Source: Saccharomycopsis phalli (Eukaryota > Ascomycota > Saccharomycetes > Ascoideales > Saccharomycopsidaceae). Taken from it: a stretch of DNA of 64,000 bases. A model generated the notes under the pieces. The model saw only the letters and a list, made by a program, of their open reading frames with translations, was not told the DNA's origin and did no database searches. This document shows, piece by piece, positions 42,642 to 53,366 of this stretch (the first letter of the stretch is position 1; each line of letters opens with the position of its first letter). Location: assembly GCA_020342235.1 (NCBI GenBank), contig CP073217.1, positions 124,001-188,000 on the forward strand, written 5' to 3'. Position numbers and translations under genes: made by a program.

Positions 42642-44360
42642 CCACGCCCGTTGAATGATTTATCGTCTAGGCATTCTGCCTATCCTATGTACACTTATCT
42701 ATCAGTTGTTTTCCAATGTTTAATATATACTGATGCTATCTTAACGTGAATTAGTTATCGACCGTGATGTCAACGCGTCCAATTATAAATGTCACGTGAT
42801 CTTGCTTTTGGCGTCCGACTTATAGTAAGAAGTCTCGGTTATAAGGTATAATCTCAGTTATAAGGAATAATCTCGGTTATAAGAAATAAGATCAGTTACA
42901 AGGAATAATCTCGGTTATAAGGAATAATCTCAGTTACACAGTCAATATTGCCTATCGAAATGTTTCATGGTTTACATTGGTACATCACTATTTAGCGTGT
43001 TACACTCCCGCCATATGGATGTTACCCTGTCGAATACCAACCTACCAACGTTCTAAAGCAATTACACCAACCTGTGTAATACGCAATTTTATGCTTAATA
43101 TTGGCCTATTCAATGTAATCTAATTCCCGTGGACTCTATGCATATCTGTCAAGATTATGCAAGTGCCTCAAACATTAATTGGAACATGTCCCTTGTGCAT
43201 TGGAGCATGATACGTAGTTCTGGTTCATGGTAAATTACATGTAAAAGATTCACCAGAATCCCTTGGATACTGGATGTTTGATGTTTAGGACCAATGCATT
43301 CAATATATAAGACGTTCATAAGACAATCCTTTAATGTCATTTTAAAGACCCTTATTTCCAGACATTTCCCAATTGTATAACAGCACCAAGAGACCTCCTA
43401 CGATTTTTACGTGCCAATTGCTCAGGCAACCACTCTAGGTGATTTGGAAATCCATTTACATTCCAATCAGTCGGCCATCAGATAAAACTGTAAGCTGCTC
43501 TATACCAACTATCCATGGCAATACCAGCACTCCAAGTGCATCCATGGCTATTTTTCCAAGTGGGTTTCCATCTATTCTATATTCTGTGTTTTACTGGTGT
43601 TTTGCTCGGGTATTCAAAACGTCACACAACCTGTGACACGACAAGAACTACGATAAGGACATATGAGATAAAGACAAAGGCGGATTAAGACAAAAGGCGA
43701 CTAAGACAATAGCGACTAAGACAATGGGTGATCAGACCGAGAAAATCATCACAAATTACAATCACGTTAAAGTACTTGTAGCAAATGTTTTCATGCTTTC
43801 TTTAATATAAACTCATTCAAGTGAGACCATACATACCTAAAGTCTACAAGACCATTCTAGAGTTTATCGTAGGCTGTAATGATGAATTGTCAATTTCAAT
43901 AAAAGTCGTGCACAGGAAACCCTGGAGATCCAATGGAATGCCCATATCCGTAGCCATGGGCCAAAAACTTGAGGAGCTATGTCCATGGAGTACTATGCTC
44001 ATGGATTGTCCATGTCCAACAATACATGGTATTAATTGCAGAAACCATGTAATTATAGACTTGTGAGACCATTGACACCACTGTATGATATACATGTAAT
44101 AAGGGTGTTTAAATTCCCTCATCTTTTCATCAATTGTGCGTTTCCTTTATCCGTTATGCTTCTTACTGACTTACCACATCGGAAGAGATGTGCCTTTGGG
44201 ATTCCGTATCTCATTCATTTATTTCAAGTATAAATAGAAAAGCAAATATATTGAGCCATTTCACAGCACGTATCCTGATTGCTCATTACACCAAAACGTA
44301 TCCTTGTTGCTGATTACACCATGACATGATTGTCATTGATGAGTGATCACCTGCATCATT
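42642..44360. other. intergenic: CACGTGA and a 21-bp repeat, then nothing recognised
   Basis: CACGTGA at 42793-42799. 42835-42945 repeats TCTCGGTTATAAGGAATAA. 43640-43760 has GACTAAGACAA units. Paired frames at 43821-44122 on both strands are featureless. Confidence 0.6.
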
Positions 44361-44825
44361 ATGCTACCCATCAAATCGTCCCATGATAAAAACTGCCAAG
44401 CCGATCAACTACATAATATTTTGGACTTGGCGTTTTTGACTTGTTACTGGATAATCATGTCACATTGTCTTACAATTCAAGTAGGAGACGCACGGGTGTT
44501 TAAAAACCAGTGCAATCTGCCACTTTCCAAGGGAGCGATTGCCGGAATTTGTGTTGGATCGTTGGTGGGGTTTGTAATTTTTGTTGTGGTGGTGATTCAC
44601 TGTTGTAATAGGAAGAAGCTGAGTGATGTTGAGATGAATGGGGTGAGTAATATGAGTGAGATGAATAAGCTGAGTGAGATGAGTAAGCTGAGTGAGATGA
44701 ATAAGCTGAGTGAGATGAGTAAGCTGAGTGAGATGAGTAAGCTGAGTGAGATGAGTAAGCTGAGTGAGATGAGTAAGCTGAGTGAGATGAGTAAGCTGAG
44801 TGAGACGAGTGGTGATAAATGGTAA
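44361..44825 (+). CDS. predicted membrane protein with (MSKLSE)n cytoplasmic repeats
   Basis: 154 residues from ATG 44361, or 122 from ATG 44457. A Cys-containing external part (RVFKNQCNLPLSKG), a strong transmembrane helix GAIAGICVGSLVGFVIFVVV followed by HCCNRKK, then about ten MSKLSE/MNKLSE hexapeptides made by an 18-bp DNA repeat. The TM pattern recalls the small Rcr-like protein upstream and fungal cell-surface sensors. The repeat also leaves a long frame on the opposite strand (THLTQL units), so the coding strand is judged from the TM helix. Function unknown. Confidence 0.5.
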   Translation: MLPIKSSHDKNCQADQLHNILDLAFLTCYWIIMSHCLTIQVGDARVFKNQCNLPLSKGAIAGICVGSLVGFVIFVVVVIHCCNRKKLSDVEMNGVSNMSEMNKLSEMSKLSEMNKLSEMSKLSEMSKLSEMSKLSEMSKLSEMSKLSETSGDKW

Positions 44826-45502
44826 CAGAGTATGAAAAAGTCTGACCTGGTATAATACTTTAACCATCCAATGAAAAGGATTTGGGTATATTGTTAAAAC
44901 ACGAACCGTGGGTTGATGGTAGGTAATTTACAAGAACCAATCCACACAGATTGCATTAGTCGAGCATTCTGCATGGCTCTCGAATGAAATGGCCATATAA
45001 AGAGCCATGTTGTCGATTCGACATGACTCCCTGTTGGCATTTAAATGACGCTGGATTTTCAATTTTTGTAGCGATTTTTGATTTAGCATGGTAATGTATG
45101 ACGAGTGTCAATCAGTTGCAAACTTGGCAAAGGTGTGTAGGCACTTGAATAACTTTGAATGGTGGAATTGACAAAGGCAAATGGCAATACTGGGATGATC
45201 AATTGCTTGGGCTGGTGTCTTGGACAATCCTGAAGAGATTTAGACAATCCTGAAGAGATTTGAACCAGTGGTTAACATGAGCAAAGTCAACCAGAGTGTA
45301 TGGTGAGAAAATATGGAATAATCATCAAGTTGAGTACAATGGTTGAATATAAAATGGTTGAATATAAACAGTTAAATATACAACAGTTACACAATGGATA
45401 AACAGTTGAATATACCATGGTCAAAGATACAACCATTAAACGGCCGAGTAACATGCCATGTCACGCGCACAATTTTCTCGGTTATGAACACGCATTCTTC
45501 CC
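44826..45502. other. intergenic, with short repeats before the next gene
   Basis: A duplicated GACAATCCTGAAGAGATTTG pair near 45225-45262, and GGTTGAATATAAA units at 45340-45420. A GTCACGCGCA element lies about 45 bp before the next ATG. Confidence 0.55.
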
Positions 45503-46513
45503 ATGCCTACCCAACCGCAGAAGCTCCAGCAGGCAACGTACCCGCTAATAAACGGCAAGCAGTACACCGTCGGCATCGGGGCGCCACTCTACGTGTGTGG
45601 TACGAATATCGTGGCAAATGCCCATGCGCCGGACTTGTTTCGAGTGGTGGTGGAGGAGCTGGCGACCGAGCTCCATGAGAAGCTCACCAACGGCGAATAT
45701 GAGTCGGAGTACTCGGTGCACGTGTACTGCGAGGTGTTCTTGAAGTTGTTCTACCGGCTCAAGAGCCCAATCATCAGCGAGTCGATCACAGACCATCTCT
45801 GCGACATGCTCGTCAAGAGCGACTTGGTGGACGTATTCAGCGACCCAGGGGCACTCACGTTCTTTGACGACCCGCAGATCGAGCCGGCGGCCGAGGACCA
45901 AGCTCTTGACGGCATTCCCTACATTGTGACCCTGGCCAGAGAGCTGTATTTGAAGCGGCAGTTTGGCACCAACTTCCAGTTGGTCAAGTTGACGTTTGAG
46001 TCCTTCAACAGCAACTTGCAGCAGTTGGACCCGGCCCACGCCCATCTCTTGGTGTTTTCCCTCAATATCTTCCGCCACATCATCAGAAAGTCTCTGGATG
46101 TCGGCAGCGACATGGAGTACTTGTCGATTGTGTTTACCAACTCGGTGTTGAATTCCGCCGATCCTGCGCTGCAACGGATCCTCAAGGTTGTGTTTTTTGT
46201 GCTTGTATTTGGTGTGGGGACAATTGTTCCAGACTTGTTTGCGACTCCCGACACCACGATTGAGTCTAAGCAGGACGAGACGTTGTCTGAGGACGAAATA
46301 AACGATATTGTGAGTGGGTACGGAGAGAAGGATGACGAGGATGATGAGGAGGAGGAGGAGAATTTGGACGATGAAAAGTTGGATGACGTTTTGGCTGCTT
46401 TGGAGGACTTGAAGCTTTCGTCGGCTGGCGAGTTTCAGTGGGGTAAACCGTTGTTGCAGCATTTGGCGTTGCCTCCTGCCAAGTCTGCGACCTTGATTAA
46501 TGGTAAGGAGTGA
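45503..46513 (+). CDS. conserved-looking protein of unknown function with acidic C-terminal region
   Basis: 336 residues. N-terminal half is folded-looking and mostly helical (LFRVVVEELATELHEKL, VHVYCEVFLKLFYRLKSPI), one hydrophobic stretch near 225-245 (ILKVVFFVLVFGVGTIVP), then an acidic run DEDDEEEEENLDDEKLD and the end QWGKPLLQHLALPPAKSATL. Codon use and GC content match the housekeeping genes, not the islands. I do not recognise the family. Confidence 0.8.
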   Translation: MPTQPQKLQQATYPLINGKQYTVGIGAPLYVCGTNIVANAHAPDLFRVVVEELATELHEKLTNGEYESEYSVHVYCEVFLKLFYRLKSPIISESITDHLCDMLVKSDLVDVFSDPGALTFFDDPQIEPAAEDQALDGIPYIVTLARELYLKRQFGTNFQLVKLTFESFNSNLQQLDPAHAHLLVFSLNIFRHIIRKSLDVGSDMEYLSIVFTNSVLNSADPALQRILKVVFFVLVFGVGTIVPDLFATPDTTIESKQDETLSEDEINDIVSGYGEKDDEDDEEEEENLDDEKLDDVLAALEDLKLSSAGEFQWGKPLLQHLALPPAKSATLINGKE

Positions 46514-47823
46514 TTTCAGGAGGGGTATCTATGTTTGGGTATGATGTTATAGTGAGGGTTAGGAGTGAGGGACTGAGTGGGGATTAGGTGGGATTTATTG
46601 AGTGAAATATACTTCATTATGGTCTATTATGACATTATTATAGTCTGACATTATAGTCTGACATTATAGGCTGACCTTATCGCCTAGTCTTGTCCTACTT
46701 ATATCCTACTTATACCCTACCTCACTATAACCCTGACACTGGTCATATTTCCATCTCCTTGGATCATCTACTTGGATCATCTACTTGGACATTGCCATCT
46801 ACTGGATCATTGCATCAGACTTGCTGACACTGAATCATGCATACTCCTAAATTACATGGAATCACAGTCAACTGCCATCAACTATCTACAACCTCACCAG
46901 GTGTCCTCTGGATCTCAATCATAAACCGGTTCATTATGCTCTCTCCAAATTTGCCGATTCAGACCCTTCCTGGCCATACCTAATTCAGACACTCCAGAAC
47001 CTCCATCTCCAATGAAATGACAATCGTGGGTGATTCAAAGGACACTAGATATTAATTCAAAAGTTACATAGACATGTATGTGTTTTTTGTCGTTTACTAT
47101 TCGCACCAGCTACGTTATTTGCTGGGTGCACCAAACGTTGGTACAAAATATACAACTATTACCAATATAGAGCTTTGAAATTTTTGTCGCTAGCTGCTCT
47201 TTTAATTATTTGCGTTAATTGCTCTTTTCAATTTCTCAATTCAACTCCACTGTACATTTGCAACAATTCTACTCACTCGATAGCTTCACAACTAGACCGC
47301 AAGTTATCCACCTCTTTACGCAAAAACAGTTTTTCACTAGTCAAATTCACGTTAGTTCTAGATACATCCTTTACAATATCAAAATGCCACCTGGGTAGTC
47401 CTTGGGACAAGACTGAGTTCCTGGGCTTCTCTTGATCGTTTAAAATCAGTCAAAAGCTTTTATCCCTGGAAGTTTTCTCTCAACCATTTAGTGGTATTTT
47501 AGAAGGTGAAAAATCCCTTTCAGAGAGCCTGGATTACCTATTGAATTAATCAATATTATTGACTCTATACTTGTAACTATAACTCTATTTACTCTTGGCA
47601 ATATCCATCCTAACAACAAATTTATACCCACCATAACTCGCCAATTTTACACCACAATCACACCTATAACACCATCTATAACATCACACCATCCCAGAAA
47701 TAACCCACACCTTGCATTCTCCATTCATCCCACAGATACCCAACCTAAACTTTCCATTTACATCATCGGTCATGCGTCACATCACATGCAAGGCTGATCG
47801 CCTCATCGCTTCTCTTCCTCAAA
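46514..47823. other. 1.3 kb intergenic interval
   Basis: TTATAGTCTGACATTATAGT units (46610-46690) and ACTTGGATCATCT units (46755-46800). A frame at 47175-47435 (KFLSLAALLIICVNCSFQFL) looks like a signal peptide but starts with TTG and has no recognisable follow-up. A C/A-rich leader precedes the gene at 47824. Confidence 0.5.
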
Positions 47824-48147
47824 ATGCAACCAGAAATTAATTCAGAACATGATACAGCAGCCTCTTCCCAGTGGATCGACGACATGAGTCCAGAAAGTTA
47901 TTTGCAAGGCCGCGATTTGGATCTTCTGGATGTCTTTATCTTCCCAGAAGACCTCGAAAACTCAAAGGATGCCAGCCGCTTAGATAAGTCGCTAACCCTT
48001 TGGAACCAGGAAAAGGAGTTTTGCATTTCAATCACTCCCCGAGTCTTGGTTCTCTTTCTTGGAATCTCGTTTTCCGTGGGGTATTTCTTGGGCCTTAATG
48101 GGTTCCGCCATGGTGTAGCAAAATATCGGGCTATTCTGTATGGCTAA
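47824..48147 (+). CDS. small predicted tail-anchored membrane protein, unknown
   Basis: 107 residues. Acidic soluble N-terminus (SSQWIDDMSPESYL, LDLLDVFIFPEDLE) and one hydrophobic helix near residues 77-98 (RVLVLFLGISFSVGYFLG), with a short basic end (RHGVAKYRAILYG). That is the layout of a tail-anchored or single-span organelle protein. Function not recognised. Start context AAAATGCAACC is favourable. Confidence 0.55.
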   Translation: MQPEINSEHDTAASSQWIDDMSPESYLQGRDLDLLDVFIFPEDLENSKDASRLDKSLTLWNQEKEFCISITPRVLVLFLGISFSVGYFLGLNGFRHGVAKYRAILYG

Positions 48148-49684
48148 GTGGCATTTTCTGGTGTGGTACTTGATACCGTTTACTGTTTCTGTATTTGTCT
48201 TTTGTATTAATTTTCTTTTTATCCTGTAATGAACAGTATAACGAAATTTTTGTAGTATAGTTCATTTCGCGCTGTAGTTGCAATTTCCTGTAGGACTAGT
48301 TGAGTGGAATATTATTATTCCATTGACAAACTAAATCACTATATTTATTAACCATTGTATGTGTTGGGATCCGACCATCTGTATTGATTGATAAATGAGC
48401 GAGCGTATTTTTATTCACTTCTTTATTCACTTCTTTCTTCATTCTTGCTTTTCATTCCTCATCTCACAAGTTAGAAAAGTCAACTTCTTGACGTGTGTGA
48501 GCCAACAAAGTCCCTCCATAGTCTCCCTATATAGTTTCTACATTACCAACTTTCCCAAGTGGCCATAAACAATTCTATCATCCTTTGCATCAAAAAATAT
48601 CGCAAATTTTCAATCCAGGTCTCAAACTTGAGAGAATACCGTTAATATTGGACATATAAATTTCTAAAAAGTACTTCCCACAACATTGGGCTTTGATATG
48701 CCAAAAACTTTTACCCATCCAAGAAAGCTCCGAAAATTCGTCAGTATAATCTTGCGGTTTCATTGAGATACCGCCAAAGATAGTAGGTGAAAGTTTGTGG
48801 ATAACCACGGTTTCGCTAATGACTTCATTTTCAAAAGTACCCATATTGTTCTCACATATTGGTTGTATTACTATAATGGTATAAGCAGGACTTGCAAAAT
48901 CACGCCAAAAAAAATAATCAGGGCATTCATATAGAACGCTATCCAGCTATATTGTTTGCAACAATTAATACGTCTGATTATCTATTCTGGTAATTCATTT
49001 TTGTAAAGTTGGTGTAGTGGTTATCACTTTCGATTTTGATGCATTTCTGTCAACGTTACCATGCTTGAAATATATAAATATCACGTGATCGGGATAGTGC
49101 TACAGAGCCCAAGAATTTCCGTATGAATATACACCTTTAATATAATGTTGAATTTATTTACCTGTGGTCCAACATCGCTGTTTATTTAACACATTGGAAT
49201 CATTTGAATAATCATGCTCAAATAGGCTCGAATGTGCCAGACGAGAAATTATTTGAAATTTGCCAAAGCATACTACAAGTAAAAAATCTAGTCATTAGTA
49301 GTTTGTCAACAGACTTGATTTTGAAACAACACGATAAAAGTAAAGTACGTCATGTGAATATTGCAAATATTCATTCATTGTACGATACTATGCAATAATA
49401 AATATATATTGGATGCTTGGGCAAGTTACCATTATCGAAATGAATTTCAATGACCTGTTTAATGAATTTCTATGACCCAGCTTAACTAAATGTCAATAAG
49501 TCACAATGTGTTGTGTCAATAAATCCGGCCCATGAGGTACTTGAAAGCTAATGCTGAGATTTTATATGGCGAGGAAAATTTTCAAATGTATAAACTTGGA
49601 CAAGGTACTGTTTATTTCAGCAACAAAAGGATCAAATTATCCAAACTAGAAATTAATTCAGCAACAGTAAATCCATAAAATGTA
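48148..49684. other. 1.5 kb interval with two weak small frames
   Basis: An 84-codon frame on the minus strand (48590-48844, MGTFENEVISETVVIHKL) and a 64-codon frame on the plus strand (49204-49398, LFEICQSILQVKNLVISS) have ordinary composition and could be gene relics. CACGTGA at 49082-49088. Nothing firm. Confidence 0.4.
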
Positions 49685-51379
49685 CTATTGATCCCGTTTT
49701 TTCCAACTCAGAATAGCTCTAGCATTCCTCCGAATATTATAGTAATACCTATTTATACCAAGGGATTCACCCACGACAAAACGCAGGTAATAAATCTTAT
49801 TCAAGAGGCTTATGTATTCGTTTTGCTTTTCCCATGACGGGTCAATGATAAACGCAATATTTGGGAATCGCTCAGCCAACTGTACCATCCATTGGTCTTC
49901 TAAAACAATTGTGCGTCGCAAATCAATACTTTCGATAGCTTGGAACGTCAGACCGTTTTGGTTTGACGATATAATATTATGCTGGTACACTAGCCTTTTC
50001 AAGCACTTCATTTCTGAGAAATCAGGTAGTTCTGTTAATTCCACCAGGGAAATATCAAGCAACTGAACATACTCCAACCCTCTGAGAGTAATGGAATGCA
50101 AGTATCGCAAGGATAATACCAATTCTTGGATGTTGGAGTAGCCGTCGAACATGTCGATTTGCTTCACCCCGCTACTAGATATTTTGAGGTATCGCAACAG
50201 CATGTTATCAAGCATTGGCAAGTTATTGACGTTTTCAAAGGTCAATTTTTGTATCTGAGAAAGGTGGGATACCACCTCGACGATGTTCTGAGGCACACCT
50301 CTGGAAAAACTGAGGGTAAAGTCCTTCAATCTGGACAACTGGCCTACTCTTTTGAACTTTTTCCAGTCAATTTCCTGTTCCTGCGGAATGATAATGTCTA
50401 GATGGAGCTTCTCGACATTCTTTAGAGAATGGTGGTCAATCTTAAGGATCCTTTCCTTGCATTCTAGCCTGGCTGCTTTTGCACTAGAAAACATGCTGAG
50501 ATCGTCAAAAAACCGCACCAGGCCACCCATTATGTGGATGTTTTCGACCAATGGAACTACAAATTTCAGAAGATGGTCTGGTTGTGCGGATACAGGGATT
50601 CTGTAAACGAGAGTCTTCAATCCTGGGAACAGAATCTGATCAAAAGCCAATAGCAAGTTTGTCTCTTGGCCATCACAGATAAATTCTTGTACCGAGTGTG
50701 AAAATATAGGAGACTGGTACTGATGGGAAGCTTGGAAAGGCAGTTCTATGACTGTGATCTTCTCTAAAGCTGGCAACTTGCTCATACTGGAAAAAAACTC
50801 GGGCGACGGTTCAATTGTCGCAGTTTTCAACTTCGGTAGGCCAGCAGGACACATTCCACGGCCCCAAAGGAGCACAGACCACGTCAATTCAGGGACAGAC
50901 AAGCTCTCGATGCTTCGAAAAGTGTCCCATAATGGCAAGTGGAGCTGGTCAAGATGCTCGACACATTTGCCAATAGATTTTGTAAAGTTGGCTTCGTCCA
51001 ACAACCCTGACCAGGGGTCGTGTGCGCAAAACAAGCCGCATTTTTTATGCCCTGGCATGAAGGATAGACTCTTGACGTATTTTGCGAGGCCAGAGCGTGC
51101 AAATTTTGCAATTTGGAGGTAATCCAAGAAGTATATTTCTTGGGAGAGCAGTGTGTCTAGTCGCTGGAGACGGTCACGCTCGCTTTGGAACTGTTTTTTG
51201 GCGTATTGGTTGGCGTATTTGTCCACGATCATGACATGTTGGACCAAGCACAGTTTAGCGATGTCGAGCCAGTATGAGTATTCTGGATGGTTATTTAGGA
51301 TGCTGATGAGATTTTCGCAGTCTGATTGTGTGAGGCATTGGGAGATGTGTTCAAGAGCAGACAATGGTAAAATGTTCAT
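49685..51379 (-). CDS. F-box-like/leucine-rich-repeat protein
   Basis: 564 residues. N-terminal LPLSALEHISQCLTQSDCENL (2-24) fits a degenerate F-box (LP..l...I...L...d...l). The rest is a succession of irregular leucine-rich repeats (SLSVPELTWSVLLWG, LPALEKITVIELPF, NVEKLHLDIIIP, LRYLHSITLRGLEYVQLLDI, MKCLKRLVYQHN). Such proteins usually serve as SCF substrate receptors. The family is large and fast evolving in CUG-Ser yeasts, so the target is unknown. Confidence 0.75.
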   Translation of the reverse strand: MNILPLSALEHISQCLTQSDCENLISILNNHPEYSYWLDIAKLCLVQHVMIVDKYANQYAKKQFQSERDRLQRLDTLLSQEIYFLDYLQIAKFARSGLAKYVKSLSFMPGHKKCGLFCAHDPWSGLLDEANFTKSIGKCVEHLDQLHLPLWDTFRSIESLSVPELTWSVLLWGRGMCPAGLPKLKTATIEPSPEFFSSMSKLPALEKITVIELPFQASHQYQSPIFSHSVQEFICDGQETNLLLAFDQILFPGLKTLVYRIPVSAQPDHLLKFVVPLVENIHIMGGLVRFFDDLSMFSSAKAARLECKERILKIDHHSLKNVEKLHLDIIIPQEQEIDWKKFKRVGQLSRLKDFTLSFSRGVPQNIVEVVSHLSQIQKLTFENVNNLPMLDNMLLRYLKISSSGVKQIDMFDGYSNIQELVLSLRYLHSITLRGLEYVQLLDISLVELTELPDFSEMKCLKRLVYQHNIISSNQNGLTFQAIESIDLRRTIVLEDQWMVQLAERFPNIAFIIDPSWEKQNEYISLLNKIYYLRFVVGESLGINRYYYNIRRNARAILSWKKRDQ

Positions 51380-52290
51380 TGTGAAGAATGGATATGAATT
51401 GGATGTGATGGAAAGTGTGATTATTCAATCGTATTGGATTGGTTTTGGATTGGTATTGTTAGTATATTGAGTTGGTATATTGGATTATATCTTGGTAATT
51501 GTATTGTATCTTGGTGTATTGTATCTTTGTAATTGAATTGTTATTGTGTTGGTATATTATATCCTGGTATATTGTATCCTGGTATATTGTATCCTGGTAT
51601 ATTGTATCTCTTATTTATTATATTTATTGTATCTTGGTATAATCTATTGTGGTATATTGTATCGTGGTATAATGTATCTTGGTAATTGTATTGGTAATTG
51701 TATTGGCAATTATATTGGCAATTCTATTGACAATTCTATCTTGTATACTGGCTTACCAATATTCAATCTTATTATTTCTCCTCCTCCCTTGTAATTTATA
51801 TCTACACTAATATTAATACCTATCCTTGTGTAGTCCCTGGTTTACCTGGTCTGACCGATATATGATATACCATTTGGCTGGGTGCATGAATAGGCTGAAG
51901 ATGATTCAAGAATTTCGCAATCTAAAATAATTTCCAATGGGCTATAATTTCCAATGGGCTGTTTAAATTTGTAATATAAGCTATAAAATATGTAATACAA
52001 GTTATTAAATCTGTAATATAACCAGTAAATCTGTAATATAACTAGTAAATTTGTAATATAAGCTAGAAAATATATAATATAAGCTAGTAAATCTCCATTT
52101 AACATTCATTTAATCTCCATAATCCTTCTCCATAATCCTCACTAATCCATCTCATATCTCCATAATACATCTCATATCTCCATAATCCTTCTCAACCACT
52201 GTATCAACAGTCACCAACTCAATACCTACTGCCAATGCATCACCCACATACATTAACCTCGTCTACTCTACCTAAATATCCTCCACCACT
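51380..52290. repeat. AT-rich minisatellites between the F-box gene and GTR2
   Basis: TGGTATATTGTATCC units (about 51480-51700), GGTAATTGTATT units (to 51740), a second array of AATCTGTAATATAACTAGTA (about 51950-52095), and CTCCATAATCC/CTCATATCTCCATAATAC units (52105-52195). No gene. Confidence 0.8.
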
Positions 52291-53256
52291 CTACTTAAAT
52301 ATCCTCTCCAATCCCTTGCGAAATATCGCAGCATTATAGTCCAATACCGCACTAGCAGCACTGTCATTTCCCCCATCATCTCTAATAAACGCAATCAAGC
52401 AGATATCCTTCAACATCTCCACCAAATACAACTTGATGCCGCCATTGAGCCGCGAGACGCACTTCAACGGCTTCAGACTCTGCTGCTGCTCGGGACTCAC
52501 AAGAATGTCCATGTCAATAGACAAGTCAATGAACTCGGCACACACCTCATATATTCTGGAGTCGAGCGGCGAGCTGTCAGTCACAAAGTACAACTTGCTC
52601 TTCAAGTCGCACAAGAAGGCCTTTTCAATCAGACAGTGCTGGACAAAGTTGTCGAGCAATTGCTCGAGCGATGGAAGTTCGGGAATGAGCCGCGAAATGA
52701 TCTTGCTCAACACCTCATAGATGCTCTGGTCGAATATCGACGTCTGGTAGTAGTCAATTCCCTGGAACCCTTCAAGCCCGTCCTCAAACAACATCTCAGT
52801 GGTTCTGTCCTTGATATCGCGGACGGTATCGTCGCGAAACTCCTCAGACAACCCGTCGATTTTGTGCACAAGCACCTCGATGCGGATGTTGGGGTTGATT
52901 TTCACCGCCTGGTTGATCACATACGTCAAGCTCCGCACCGCCAAAAAGTACTCGTCCTGGGCATCAATCACATAAATAATCGCGCCAACACCATGAAACA
53001 TTGCGTGGGCGTCATAGTCGTCTGAAAAATAGTCAATCTGGCCCGGCAATTCCATGAGATTAATATCAATAAGCGACGCCACATTGGTAATCTCTGGTCT
53101 AGCCGTGCTTTCCAAATACACAGACTCAGTGGGCTTCATTTTGTTGAAAACCGCTTCTAGAATAGACAGTTTCCCGCTCCGTCGGCGCCCCATGAGTATC
53201 ACCGTTGCCGCCTCATTATCTGCTTTTTTGTACTGGACGCTATCAGTAAAACTCAT
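52291..53256 (-). CDS. GTR2: Rag GTPase Gtr2
   Basis: 321 residues. Gtr2 pairs with Gtr1 on the vacuole/EGO complex to pass amino-acid signals to TORC1. Seen: VILMGRRRSGK (19-29), MELPGQIDYF, IYVIDAQDEY, EVLVHKIDGL, and the Rag-specific C-terminal roadblock-like region (IEKAFLCDLKSKLYFVTDSSPLDSRIYEVC). Codon 30 (53169-53167) is CTG. All Rag proteins need Ser/Thr here to bind Mg-nucleotide (GKSS), so read as Ser the P-loop is normal. It is the only CTG I found in the gene and the strongest single sign of CUG=Ser. Divergent with SAS2 over 110 bp. Confidence 0.96.
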   Translation of the reverse strand: MSFTDSVQYKKADNEAATVILMGRRRSGKLSILEAVFNKMKPTESVYLESTARPEITNVASLIDINLMELPGQIDYFSDDYDAHAMFHGVGAIIYVIDAQDEYFLAVRSLTYVINQAVKINPNIRIEVLVHKIDGLSEEFRDDTVRDIKDRTTEMLFEDGLEGFQGIDYYQTSIFDQSIYEVLSKIISRLIPELPSLEQLLDNFVQHCLIEKAFLCDLKSKLYFVTDSSPLDSRIYEVCAEFIDLSIDMDILVSPEQQQSLKPLKCVSRLNGGIKLYLVEMLKDICLIAFIRDDGGNDSAASAVLDYNAAIFRKGLERIFK

Positions 53257-53366
53257 TGATTATCGTGGGTGGGGATATTGTTGCTGATATGGTGTCACGT
53301 GAAAATATTTCTCACGTGCACAAGTTATCACGTGCCATATAGATTGCCAATTTTTCACTCCATGGC
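53257..53366. promoter_or_regulatory. 110-bp bidirectional GTR2/SAS2 promoter with three CACGTG sites
   Basis: CACGTG at 53296-53301, 53313-53318 and 53329-53334, spaced 17 and 16 bp. It is the whole space between two divergent ATGs. Confidence 0.7.

Noticed and set aside
43821-44122. Paired frames on both strands (81 and 92 codons)
   Set aside because: No recognisable motif on either strand; likely chance in ordinary intergenic DNA.
44460-44867. THLTQL-repeat frame on the minus strand
   Set aside because: Mirror of the 18-bp repeat; the plus strand has a TM helix and basic anchor, so it is the likelier coding strand.
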